A stretch of 64,000 nucleotides of DNA from Eukaryota sp. TZLM1-RC (taxonomy: Eukaryota > Metamonada: BaSk clade): positions 755,658 through 819,657 of the forward strand of contig JAUPSS010000011.1 of assembly GCA_040285825.1 (NCBI GenBank), in the 5' to 3' direction. The position numbers and the translations under genes were made by a program. Every line of letters starts with the position of its first letter. Position 1 is the stretch's first letter. Positions 54,714-64,000 of this stretch are shown here, piece by piece. The notes under the pieces were generated by a model that saw nothing but the letters and a program-made list of their open reading frames with translations, made no database searches and had not been told where the DNA came from.

Positions 54714-56935
54714 ACTTCCTCACTAACTTCAGGATGAGTACATAACATCAAACACTCCATATCCTTAGTGTCATGGTTCTTGGAGGCAGAAAAGTAGACA
54801 TCACGATAACTTTTCAAAACATCACTGTTGAATGTATGGAGAAACACCGATATCAAGCACACTCGTCGACTCAATTGAAGATAACTTAATAAGGAGATTA
54901 TGGAATAATTCTTAAATTACAAGTAGAGTATCAATCCACACCATTAATGGACCTAGTTGTTAGAATAGAAAACTTAAAAAATAAAAAAATAAATAAAATA
55001 ATAGAAAAATAAAGAATTCAAAAAAAGGAGACCTTACAAATCACTTGGCTTTGACTTAGAAACTTACATAGATCCAAAAGCATGTAGACTATACAGATAC
55101 ACGTAATCAGATCTTTCTTGACCGTAATCAAGTTCAAACAGTTAAAAACTAAATGATTGGTGATTACTCCGTCGTTTTTGTATTTATGATGGACCCTAAA
55201 TAATGAGAATTACTCCCAATATTTGGTAGAGACCCCGATAAAACTTCTGCAAATATGTAAAATTACCATAAACTAAAGCAATGATCAGTAATAGAAATGA
55301 AAAAACGTAAACTCATAACAATAGAAAGATGACAAGGAACTTAAAATTAACAGGCCTGGGTTAGTAACAAAACACAATTAATTGGGAAAAATCAAAAATC
55401 TGAAACCAATACATATACTTATTTACCAAAAAGACCTCATTCAGATTAAAATAAATATACAAAACAAAGACGACAGAAATACTATCTGAATAGGCAAATC
55501 TTAGGCAAAAAAACTATTTTAAAACAAAATGTTAAACAACTAGAATGGTAATGATCATTTTTTCCAAATTAAAGTAGATATTTGTGGTAGTCTTAACAAT
55601 AATACTTTCACTATATTTAATCATGGCCAATTATAAAATAAATAACAAATCTTAGTTAAATAATACTAAAAAATAAAATAAAATAAAATAAAATTCAGTA
55701 ACGGAAAAGCACTTGGGACTAAATGATTTCATAGTGGTACTCAAGTGATACTTATAAACAATATAATTCGAATTAAAAGTAAATCAAAATTCGAGTCAAA
55801 ATACCAATAAAGCAAATGAACCAAACAAATGGTGTCTTGTAGGGGTTCAAATCCCCAGTGTGAGCGAAAAACCAACAGTCGAGCGTTCGATTCCCAGTGA
55901 AGGCGAAAAATAAAAAAGATTTGATAAGCAAGGAAATAAAGAAAGTGAGTGCGAGAGGAGTGCGAAAGGAGTGCGAGAGGAGAGAAGCTGCTAAACAAAC
56001 AAGTCAAAGTGTTAGGAATGCGACTCAGGTGGTGAAACATTGAATCGATCCACTGGAAGAAAATCTAGGTGGAAACAAGTGAGATAAGTGGTCAGTGCAG
56101 AGAAGTGAGAGAGCAAGGTCATCAAGAGAGAAGGAAAGAAAAACAATGTATCGAGTAATGGAAAGCATGTAACGTAGAGTAATGTAAAGGATTGTATGAA
56201 TGATGAAGGGTGGTTTGAGCACTGTAGCAGTCAAAGTTAATACAGTACATGATAATATATGTCTAAATTGATGGTGACAACAGTGGAAACAGTAGTTTTT
56301 GAATTCCAAACGTTCCTAAGTTAACTCTTTGATCATTAATAAGGTTTTAACAGAACGAAACGTAGAGATTCAGTATCTGATGGTCATGTGTAAGCTGCTG
56401 GTAATGACAGAAGACAGTAGTGTTTGAAAACCAAACGTGCCAGTGTCAAATGGTAAGTAGTTTTAAGAAAAATGTGTCATCAGGTCTTGAAGAGATGTTT
56501 GTTAAAGCCAAGGGAGAAAAAGAGCACCATGGGTAGAATGGATATATGAACTACTGATTTGAGAACACATCCGATTTCAATCAAGGGTTTTCACTGTTAG
56601 TTTACTGACCATTTTAATTTGTACTAATAACTAATTAGTATTTATTGAATAAAAACAATTACCATATCACAAATTCTTCATAAGATATCTCCAATCTGGT
56701 TTCAATCATAGAATAACCATAGAATAATCATAGAAGTAACTGACTAACTTTGCATGAAATGTGACCATAAAGTCCAAAATGATTAGGATTGAACGGTTTG
56801 ATGGAGTTTGTGTTTCATGCTGTAAGTTCAGCTTTTTTATTGACCAGATTAATTGTTTTTTAAATATAAATTTTTCAAAACCTTGAACATCATTTTAAAC
56901 ATTATTTTCTCAAATTTTCAATTTTTTCGATAAAT
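54714..56935 (-). repeat. Right arm of the ~2.2-kb inverted repeat
   Basis: This is the reverse complement of 37668-39898. The inner end is TTCCTCACTAACTTCAGGATG; the outer end is near CAATTTTTTCGATAAATTG. The same B-box-like motifs lie at 55842-55856 (a perfect GGGG/CCCC stem around TTCAAAT) and 55883-55895. The spacer between the arms is 14.8 kb. The differences between the arms include changes to both short reading frames, so there is no sign of protein-level conservation. Confidence 0.88.
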
Positions 56936-56949
56936 TGCTTCTATTGTTT

Positions 56950-57335
56950 TGGATTTTTTATGGCGTTCACGGATTCAATTTGCCATTATTAATAGATTAC
57001 CTCGGTTTTTCAATCGAATTAGAGAAGCTTTAGCTAGATAGCAAGCAGATCAAGATTTTGTAGAGGAAATCTTGGTTCAATGATAGTCGTCCCATAAGTT
57101 ATGAGTTAATTTAATTAAGTGTGCAAATTCAATAAATACATTTTTGTTTATATTTTTTATTTATTGAAAAACTTATAAATCAACATCTAAATAAGCAATC
57201 TCTCCCAGAACAAAACAACTGGATGCAATTTTCTCATAAAGAGATCCAAGAGAAAGCAAAGCATCAGACAAGATCTTCAACATATCCTTAAAAATAGAAA
57301 ACGCATTTTTATTTTGCCAAAACAATCTGATTTCC
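56950..57335. mobile_element. Two LINE tails: A2 (plus) then A1 (minus)
   Basis: 56955-57145 reads RSRIQFAIINRLPRFFNRIREAL and the A2 tail on the plus strand. 57160-57335 is the A1 C-terminus and tail on the minus strand (plus-strand TAAATCAACATCTAAATAAG, compare 28436). They meet tail to tail. Nothing of the catalytic regions remains. Confidence 0.82.
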
Positions 57336-58788
57336 AAATGGAAAAAATATTCTGAGCGTCAGATCTAACAGCTTCTGTCTGGGATTCTGGAAAGAAAATT
57401 GAAAAAATTGTAGAAAATTGTCGGTTAAATTTTTACCGATAGTGAAAGTATTTTTTTTTGAGTTTGATTTTGCCAAAACCACTGCATTTAATCAAAGAAA
57501 TAATTGAAAACTTTTTCTTTTTTAATGATTGTAAAACTGCAGGAAGTAACTGAATGAAATAGAAAGTAACTGAAATGAATTATTTGAAATAATTGATCTC
57601 CAATCAATCTGGGATAATGATTTCGAAAAAATACCTTTAATAGCAACAATGTGGACCATCCATCAAAATTACATATTCTTTAATACAGAATTGATGTTGT
57701 GGCAATATTCTAAAGAGGTAACTTTTATAACCTTTTTGTTTTATAAAGACGAACTGTTTCCTACAGCATACTTGTGAAAACTACTTTGGCTAAACTTCGT
57801 GCAATTGCTATACCTTATGAGTTGCAAGCGTCTTCAATTGTACACATCGATAACTTCCGTTGAATCTGCAACAATTGGTAGTTAATTACAATATTGTATA
57901 TGCAATGTGGACTATCAGTTTAAAACTTTGGGCAAAAACCAATAACTACGCCTTTTTGGAGTTGATGTCACGCAAAACATAAGGAAGTAACAATAGCTCC
58001 ATCTAACAAACAGACAGCCTGAGCTTTCAGATTTTGATCTAACAATAAGGGAAGGATTTCATCGCACGCAGTTGTACGCAATTGCAAGCGTGTTTGGCCC
58101 CAGCCTATTGCATCAAAAAACAAAGCCACGTCTAATACGTAATTGTTTTAAAAACAAACAAAGTAGGTGTTTGCAAAAAGCTCCATTGGATTACCTTTAG
58201 TTTATTGAAATCGTTCTAAAACTAAATTGTTCACTTACAAGGACATTACACATTACCAATAAAATAGGCATATCTATATAAATCCTGATCAGTGACATTG
58301 ATCAAATTCTTTTTATACACAGATTTTTGACATTACCATAGCAATAATGAAATCAATTTCAATCCTCCAAAGCAAAATTTGGAATAATTGTAGTAGATGG
58401 ATTTCATCACATTCAAAAGACTTCAGAAGACTTCAGAAGACTTCAGAAGATTTTACTGGAGAGAAACCAAATACTCGGTTGTTTGTCGTTAGTATTGTGC
58501 CAGCAACCTTAATTTCAACCCATATACTGGAAATTCAGATTAATTAGCAGTTAAAAACTACTCAATTTGAGCAGCAAATATTGTCATTATTATCTCTAGT
58601 TTGGATTATTTTTATTGGTAATTTACACGTATTTTATAAATATTATTGGATCAATTACAAGGCCAAAGCTCTTTACCCTAGCCCGAAGCCTTCAGCCACC
58701 ACCTGCAGCCCTAATTCAGATATTCACACACTTGAATATACTGTGGTATTGGATTGTACAGTATGAGAAAAAACACTTATTAAAACAC
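57336..58788. other. Intergenic DNA with a short tandem repeat
   Basis: This is AT-rich sequence with no recognisable gene. Three copies of the 10-mer AAGACTTCAG lie at 58418-58447. A ~50-bp motif at about 58674-58725 (CCCTAGCCCGAAGC, then TTCAGCCACC, then CCTAATTCAGAT) is repeated at about 61953-62002, implying a small dispersed repeat. The region ends at the stop of the methyltransferase-like gene. Confidence 0.6.
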
Positions 58789-60621
58789 CTATTTTGATGG
58801 AGTAACTGATAAGCTCTCTATTGAGGGATAAATCGGGTCTGTTTTAAGAAATGCATAAAACTTGTATAAATTGGAAAGTGATATCCCCAATTGCTCCGCA
58901 ACAGTGTTGAAAACTTGCTGAAATTTGTTGATGTTGTCCTTGAAAGGATCCTTTACACCACACCCCAGGACAGAACTGAGTTGACCATTACTTAGAATTG
59001 CATATGCCAGCAAAGAACTTTCTTTTTCATCGAAGAAATGTAAGAAATCTTTAATGTATGTAGAATAATATTCTGTAGAAACCTGAAAGTTATTACAAAA
59101 ACAGTAGTTACAGAGCAACAAACGATACCAGATACTGTAACGATTCAAAGAGCGAAGCACTTCGACAAGCTTCGAACCATGAGTGAACTTCGGGACATGG
59201 CTCTGAAGTTCTTCTTCAAATGTTGTAAAGTCTTCAGGAGATATCCAAACATTACAGAGAGGCAAGTTTTGCTCAAGATTGGGACATTCCGTAGAATCCA
59301 GTAGAAAATGGTTTTCGCGAAGAAATTGAAGTAGGTCAGATTTCCACTCATCAAGACTTGGATCTTGATGGTAAAGATATCCGAGAAAGTCTTCGTCCAC
59401 ATATAATGTATCCAAATCACAAAGTCTATTCTTGATATTGTTGTTGAAGTAATCAATGAACTTTGCTGATGTGACTTTACCGAACTCGCAATACGCTCGC
59501 AGTTGTGGTTCCAACGATGAAATTTGCTTTTTCCAAAATCGGAAATTCCAGTCATATTTGAGGCAATACTGGTAATAGTGTAACACAAGCGAATGAATTG
59601 TATTTGCTGAGTCAGCTGTTTCATGTTCCAATTTTTCAAACAATTCCAGGCGCTTTTCACGTAAATTTAGCAGATGAATGTTGCTATTGTTGGTCGTAAT
59701 CAATTTAATGTCACTAATTCTCTGGTCCACTCCCTCTCTAAACTCATCTGTCTTTAAACGTTCAAATAACTTCAGAAGTTCTTCTTGCTTACGAATATCG
59801 AAAGGAGTTTCCAATGTCAATTTAGCATGCAAATCGTGGCAAAATTGCTCAATTTTAGTGGTTGATTTTCGGCGTACTAAATAACCTATATGACATAGGT
59901 GGTTATAGATTGCAGTAGCAAGCCCTGGAAATCCTGCATTGGCAATAGTTTCAGGTACGATTGCACAGGGTCTATAGATATTGGTGAACATTCCTTCACC
60001 TGATTCATTGGATAAATTATGGCTCATACCATCAGAGCCCTTCCTATGTTTATATCCATAGTCAATCCATTGTTTATGGAAATCAACTTCCTGAACCACG
60101 TAACCAAGCACATCCAACTTGCTGGAATCATAGTAATGACCACGATCTTTAAATCCAGATATATAAACAGCTCCATAGGGATGTAACACACTTCTTGCGG
60201 CAGAGAGAAAGCGTTGTTGTAGTCTGATGTTTCTATTTGTGATACCGCTGTCATAAGAACCATCATAGGGAAAGTTGAACCAGATTTCGTCAAATCCAAT
60301 GGATCCATCGGAAGAAGGATGTTTGCGGAGCCACCCTTTGAGCCAATCATTATTGTTTAAATCTGTTGCATCCAAGTTGATACTAATGTCTACAACTTTG
60401 GCAAGTTTGGTTAGTTCATTACGATGTTGCTCAACATCCAAGTCAGAAGAAATTTCTGATGCAACCATGAACACCTCGAGCTCCTTTTCATTGGCATAGT
60501 GAAGATAAGCTTGAGAAAATGAGAAATCACCATCACCGACAGTAAGTACACGAATGCGAGTAGGATGTTTAGCATCTGTACAGTTGAAATTATGTGAGGA
60601 TGCAGAGGGTGATTCTGCCAT
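58789..60621 (-). CDS. BMT5-like / DUF2431 Rossmann-fold methyltransferase-like protein
   Basis: This is an intact 610-codon frame from ATG 60621; the frame extends 8 codons further upstream but without ATG. Residues ~22-200 match the family of yeast BMT5 (25S rRNA uridine-N3 methyltransferase) and plant DUF2431 proteins. VLTVGDGDFSFSQAY (~25-39) is the SAM-binding glycine loop in its GDGDFSFS form, VASEISSD follows, then NLDATDL. DEIWFNFPYDGS (~111-122) corresponds to the family's FNFPH-G motif, with Tyr in place of His. LQQRFLSAARSVLHPYGAVYIS and KQWIDYGYKHRKG complete the domain. The remaining ~400 residues are helical and unassigned; they make the protein much longer than BMT5 and may be a lineage-specific extension. 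The likely role is RNA methylation, but the substrate is not shown. No intron is visible. The 5' flank (60622-60760) is AT-rich with no clear promoter element. Confidence 0.9.
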   Translation of the reverse strand: MAESPSASSHNFNCTDAKHPTRIRVLTVGDGDFSFSQAYLHYANEKELEVFMVASEISSDLDVEQHRNELTKLAKVVDISINLDATDLNNNDWLKGWLRKHPSSDGSIGFDEIWFNFPYDGSYDSGITNRNIRLQQRFLSAARSVLHPYGAVYISGFKDRGHYYDSSKLDVLGYVVQEVDFHKQWIDYGYKHRKGSDGMSHNLSNESGEGMFTNIYRPCAIVPETIANAGFPGLATAIYNHLCHIGYLVRRKSTTKIEQFCHDLHAKLTLETPFDIRKQEELLKLFERLKTDEFREGVDQRISDIKLITTNNSNIHLLNLREKRLELFEKLEHETADSANTIHSLVLHYYQYCLKYDWNFRFWKKQISSLEPQLRAYCEFGKVTSAKFIDYFNNNIKNRLCDLDTLYVDEDFLGYLYHQDPSLDEWKSDLLQFLRENHFLLDSTECPNLEQNLPLCNVWISPEDFTTFEEELQSHVPKFTHGSKLVEVLRSLNRYSIWYRLLLCNYCFCNNFQVSTEYYSTYIKDFLHFFDEKESSLLAYAILSNGQLSSVLGCGVKDPFKDNINKFQQVFNTVAEQLGISLSNLYKFYAFLKTDPIYPSIESLSVTPSK

Positions 60622-60645
60622 GTAAAAGAATGAGAGAATTACCAA

Positions 60646-61026
60646 ATTAGTCTAAAGCAGTTTTTGAAATTACTTGGCAAAATAAAATCCATTCCATTTC
60701 CATATCCACTTTTGAATTCCATTTCCATTTCCACATTCTCATAGGTTGATTCCAAACAGTCTATTTACGTTTATCAAGATACAGATTAAAGTTAACCATA
60801 CTGACCTTGACAGTGTTGTAGCAATTGATCGAAGTGGTTTGTTATTTGTTAATTCATTAAAGTACTTCTTATGTAGGTATGAACAAATCATTTTTCTGAC
60901 AATTAATTATATAGAAAACTTATTCGACTACCTATTTTTTACTTCAGTGTTTCAAGTATTTTTTTGAACCACACTTTCAACTCAGATAAGATTTCTAATA
61001 AAAGCGATGACATTCTGGCACGATGT
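60646..61026. other. Intergenic DNA, no feature recognised
   Basis: This is AT-rich sequence between the methyltransferase-like gene and the hAT relic. A 73-codon plus-strand frame (60746-60967) has no recognisable motif and low-complexity composition; I do not call it. Confidence 0.6.
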
Positions 61027-61218
61027 TTAAATGGACCCAGCGACTGAAAAGAAGGATTCACAACGAACTGTTGTTTCTGGGCCTGCTAGAAAACTCAAAG
61101 CTAGAGGAAATAATTTTGGAAAAGCATCTTCTTTCCACCATTCAGTAGGATCAGTACTCAAGTGAATTGTTTCTTCAGATAAATACAGAGTTGCCGCCCA
61201 AACGAAAATATGTTTCAA
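61027..61218 (-). pseudogene. hAT transposase C-terminal dimerisation domain fragment
   Basis: Only 63 codons remain, but they include the hAT signature: DPTEWWKEDAFPKLFPLAL, then SFLAGPETTVRCESFFSVAGSI. This corresponds to the WW...P.L..lA...L..p.t...cEr.FS.aG block at the end of hAT transposases. The catalytic part is not found upstream, so this is a worn fragment. A stop follows directly after GSI. Confidence 0.8.
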
Positions 61219-62092
61219 AATGCGTTTTTTCGTCAGAGCTGCGTATTTTTCAACTGAATAACCTAATGTGGATGAAATTCTATACTACATGTAACCAGTA
61301 AACACATTGTAACTATAATTTATTGTAAAACCCAAACACCAACAATAGATCAGTTCATTGCCTAAGAAACTAGGACTGTCAATCTACTTTTGCTTCTAAC
61401 TGCTGAACGCCAACATTCAACACCTTGATACATTCTTTCGTCTTGTTGTCTTCTTGACAATCTTCTCCTTGAGGAAAACTTGCCAGAAAATTATACACTG
61501 CAACTAACTGGTCTACACGCTCTTCGGTGAGTCTATTTCTACGCTTAAAATCAATTCAATGTAGACTCACAATCTCTCAACGGCAGAAGCAGACACAAAT
61601 TGGGACAATATAAATATGTATATATTTATAGTGAAAGTAGTCAGTTTTCTGACAAAATGATATATCGTTTTCAATAAATAGAATTGACGAAGAATTTTAA
61701 GTTTTCATTATTGCATTTTTAGGAACTTCGTCTAAATAAACATTAATATAACCATAATCTTTCCAAATTAAGTCTTCATTGACTACAAGGTCCTTCTTTA
61801 ATGTTTCTAAATCAGGAGTAAATTATGAGATGGATAGTTACTAGACACTTCGCTAGAAGGGGCGCTACTTTTACATCTTCTTGTCAAAATAAATACTTTT
61901 GGAGTATCAGATTCGATATTGATACCCCACCTTTTGGGGTGGACAGGAGATAGTACCCTAGCCCGAAGCTCTTCAGCCACCTCATGCAACCCTAATTCAG
62001 ATGCTTGTGAATAAAATCTTCACTTCTCTGAAAACCAGATGACTCATGGATGTTGTGCAAGAACCACAGATCCCAGGATCCGAATCCTCAAT
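61219..62092. other. Intergenic DNA with a dispersed ~50-bp repeat
   Basis: No gene is recognised. The segment near 61953-62002 repeats the motif at 58674-58725 with a few differences. A short TATATTTATA-rich patch lies near 61610-61630. Confidence 0.55.
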
Positions 62093-62262
62093 CGGATTCA
62101 ATTTGCCTTTATTAATAGATTACCTCAATTTTTCAATAGAATAAGAGGAGCTTTAGCTAGACAGCAAGCAGGTCAAGATTTTGTAGAAGAAATCTTGGTT
62201 CAATGATATCCGTTAGTGATGAATTAATTTAATTAAGCGCGCATGTTCAATAAATAGTATTT
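62093..62262 (+). mobile_element. Group-A LINE (A2) 3' tail
   Basis: The plus strand reads RIQFAFINRLPQFFNRIRGALARQQAG...VEEILVQ and ends in the A2 tail (AAGCGCGCATGTTCAATAAAT). It contains only the last ~45 codons. It is followed directly by ATTCTGCAAAATTCAAGAG, the same sequence that follows the A2 tail near 32140. Confidence 0.82.
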
Positions 62263-62642
62263 TTAAAAATTCTGCAAAATTCAAGAGAAATTGAACCAGA
62301 TTGACCCAATCCATGTTTTAATAGTAAAGCCTGTTTTCTGAGGATTTTTGGAATTAAATCTTTATTTTTATTATTTTTCCAAATTTGAGTATTGTCATCT
62401 TCAATTGCATTCTCAAATAGAGGGTCATTGTTATTTTTGACTATTTGTTGTTCAGATCTTATTTTAAAGAACCAAGAAGAAAAAATAGGTAGGTCCTGGT
62501 GTCTACTTAGGGATGAAATTGATGGGATATCTTCGAATTCCGAATCAGAATCATCGTCGAGTGGAGGTATCTCGTAATTTGAAAGTAAAGTATTTGGCAT
62601 ATTTATGCTACAAATAGAAGGAGTTTCCTCGTTTTGATCCAA
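62247..62642 (-). CDS. Acidic hypothetical protein, possibly element-derived
   Basis: This is a 131-codon minus-strand frame beginning MDQNEETPSICSINMPN. It has an acidic stretch PPLDDDSDSEFEDIPSISS at ~27-45 and a basic/helical second half (KNKDLIPKILRKQALLLKHGL). The last ~15 codons read into a dispersed repeat shared with 32140 and 26940, so the natural C-terminus may be lost. I do not recognise the family. It is divergently placed ~130 bp from the proline-rich frame at 62774, which may be coincidental. Confidence 0.4.
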   Translation of the reverse strand: MDQNEETPSICSINMPNTLLSNYEIPPLDDDSDSEFEDIPSISSLSRHQDLPIFSSWFFKIRSEQQIVKNNNDPLFENAIEDDNTQIWKNNKNKDLIPKILRKQALLLKHGLGQSGSISLEFCRIFKNTIY

Positions 62643-62649
62643 ATGTTAG

Positions 62650-62773
62650 CCTTGGATAATATTTATAATAGTTTACTTATAGTTTATTATAGTTATTGTA
62701 TTATTGCGCCCATGCGCTTAAGTTAAGGGAAATCCTCATTCCCTTGTAATAAATTACATTAAAGGTATACTCA
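62650..62773. promoter_or_regulatory. Divergent intergenic gap / 5' leader of the proline-rich frame
   Basis: This short region separates two divergent frames. It has TTATAGTTTATTATAG repeats near 62670-62690 (TATA-like) and a small GCGC-CCAT-GCGC dyad near 62705-62716, then a leader ending TACTCA before ATG 62774. It could be a promoter or the 5' leader or terminal repeat of a retroelement; the window ends before a matching repeat could be seen. Confidence 0.3.
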
Positions 62774-64000
62774 ATGTCTAACCCCCACAGATCATCAATA
62801 CGTATTGGATCACCTTTGGGTGGTTCCAATGACAACTCCGAGACTGTTAGGACTGATCCTCCTACGTCTCACTCTTCGAGTTCTTCCTCCCGAACTCCTC
62901 AGTCGGGACCAGAACAACCCTCTGGTGGCGAGAGAAGTGATACTTCCTCTCAACCCTCGGGTCAAGGTTCCACTCTATCTACGGATGACGTTCCTGTGGT
63001 TCCTATCAGTCTTCCTGTTCCTCCCTCTAATGTGGAAAACTTTGTACCTCTTTCTCCTCCCCCTGGTTCTGAAGGAGAGGTTGAAGATTCCCTTTTAGGT
63101 CCTGAACAGTTCAGTACTTTAGATGAATATCTGAAGTATATCATCAACCAGACTGACCCTGACTCGGCTAGCAACAAGATATCTGAGCTGTTGAAGCTCA
63201 AGAGGGTAGAGCCTCCCTCTTCACCTATTGTTTGCGCTCCTGTTGCCCCTTCCACTTCTTCTACGGAAGCTCCTGGGGAAGGACAACAAGTTCCTTCCAC
63301 TTCTTCTACGGAAGCTCCTGGGGAAGGACAACAAGCTCCTTCCATTCCTTCTAGAGAAGTTCCTATGGAAAGCAGCCCTCCGCAACAACCAGCTCCTCCT
63401 GCAGTCCCTGCTGGTAGCCCAAATCCTACTACTCCTTCTCAAGAAGTTCCTGTAGCAGGCCTTCCTGATACTTCTGTTCCTACTACGGTAGCTCATACAG
63501 AAGTCCATTCAACTCCATCTGTTCCTCCTTCGGGAGTTCCTACTAGAGGAGTAATTCATGTCCCTCCAACCTCTGGCCAGACTCCTCAGCAAGGTCACGT
63601 TGTTTCTTCTGTTCCTGCTGCTTGGCAGGTGCTTAGTGCTGCACAGCCTAACACCTATCAAACCCCAAGCCAGCCCCAGGAATCAGATTCTCCTTTCATC
63701 TCTACCCAACAGAGAACTGAAGCTCAAAACTTAGTTCTCAATGCTGGTATTGAGTTAATGCTAGGAGATCCTGCATCGATTCCTCCCAATGAACTCATTG
63801 CTGCTTTACCCCCATTTTGGGGTCCAGAAGTGGTTAATGATCACGGCTTTAGGATCCGCAGAAGAATAGGTCCCTACTTCCCAACGGAGGAAGTAGACAA
63901 TCTTACGGTTCGTTGTGACCCTCCTCCAATTTATCCTCAACGGGATACTGTTGGAGGGTTCAGAACTCCTCGTGAAGGTGTACAGAGGATCTTCGCTGGT
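62774..64000 (+). CDS. Proline-rich reading frame, open at the window edge (Gag-like?)
   Basis: The frame is open for 409 codons from ATG 62774 to the last base without a stop, so the 3' end is outside the window. It starts MSNPHRSSIRIGSPLGG. The first ~290 residues are low complexity, rich in Pro, Ser, Thr, Gln and Glu. They include two tandem 15-residue units (PSTSSTEAPGEGQQ plus one residue) at 63248-63337 and a decayed third. The last ~100 residues are more ordered (AGIELMLGDPASIPPNELI, FRIRRRIGPYFPTEEVDN). Base composition is clearly less AT-rich than the neighbours. I recognise no domain. A Gag-type protein of a retroelement or a host scaffold protein are both possible; I favour an element because of the surroundings and the odd composition. 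Confidence 0.7.
   Translation, partial: MSNPHRSSIRIGSPLGGSNDNSETVRTDPPTSHSSSSSSRTPQSGPEQPSGGERSDTSSQPSGQGSTLSTDDVPVVPISLPVPPSNVENFVPLSPPPGSEGEVEDSLLGPEQFSTLDEYLKYIINQTDPDSASNKISELLKLKRVEPPSSPIVCAPVAPSTSSTEAPGEGQQVPSTSSTEAPGEGQQAPSIPSREVPMESSPPQQPAPPAVPAGSPNPTTPSQEVPVAGLPDTSVPTTVAHTEVHSTPSVPPSGVPTRGVIHVPPTSGQTPQQGHVVSSVPAAWQVLSAAQPNTYQTPSQPQESDSPFISTQQRTEAQNLVLNAGIELMLGDPASIPPNELIAALPPFWGPEVVNDHGFRIRRRIGPYFPTEEVDNLTVRCDPPPIYPQRDTVGGFRTPREGVQRIFAG

Noticed and set aside
63221-63508. Arg/Ser-rich minus-strand frames opposite the proline-rich ORF
   Set aside because: They are shadows of the plus-strand Pro/Glu codons in the open frame from 62774.

Overview
The window is AT-rich eukaryotic nuclear DNA, dominated by repeats. 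There are no operons or bacterial-style signals. It has a nuclear-type tRNA-Tyr with a short intron, LINE-type retrotransposons, eukaryotic DNA-transposon families (Tc1/mariner-like, Mutator-like, hAT) and a long tandem satellite. The few apparent host genes have no introns that I can see. Together with a Fanzor-type nuclease gene, this suggests a free-living protist; a heterolobosean such as Naegleria would fit, but this is inference and no sequence here proves it.

Layout. (1) 1-18164 is a satellite array of about 28 monomers of ~461 bp. Four LINE copies interrupt it, each with a readable target-site duplication, and a LINE dimer (18165-20756) interrupts its right end; the last half monomer lies at 20757-20997. 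(2) 20998-26400 is the most gene-like part on the left: tRNA-Tyr, a small two-TM membrane protein with overlapping PSAP and PPxY motifs, a frameshifted Fanzor (eukaryotic TnpB-like, RNA-guided nuclease family) and, abutting its start, a decayed family-B DNA polymerase exonuclease domain. (3) 26400-37667 is a patchwork of LINE copies in both orientations, with a ~0.8-kb duplication carrying tRNA-Ala(AGC) and a tRNA-Gly(GCC). (4) 37668-56935 is a 19-kb block bounded by two ~2.2-kb inverted repeats. Its interior holds internally deleted LINEs of a second family, a DD34E transposase relic, a Mutator-like transposase relic, a diverged satellite monomer and an unrecognised broken gene. (5) 56936-64000 holds LINE tails, an intact BMT5-like/DUF2431 methyltransferase gene, a hAT relic, and a proline-rich reading frame that is still open at the window edge.

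Two LINE groups are recognisable. Group A (subfamilies called A1-A4 here) has RT motif YMDD/YADD, a C-terminal CxC-x7-H-x3-C finger followed by an HDAVRD-like motif, and a RGD...D restriction-like endonuclease motif. Group B has YLDD, a CPLCG...H...C finger, and a VD...FDVTIVGG endonuclease-like motif. The subfamily names are mine and only for cross-reference.

The best candidate for an unusual system is the Fanzor locus at 22879-25017, with the polymerase relic beside it. The best structural candidates are the long inverted-repeat block and the satellite, which has higher-order structure and has duplicated a LINE insertion along with itself.
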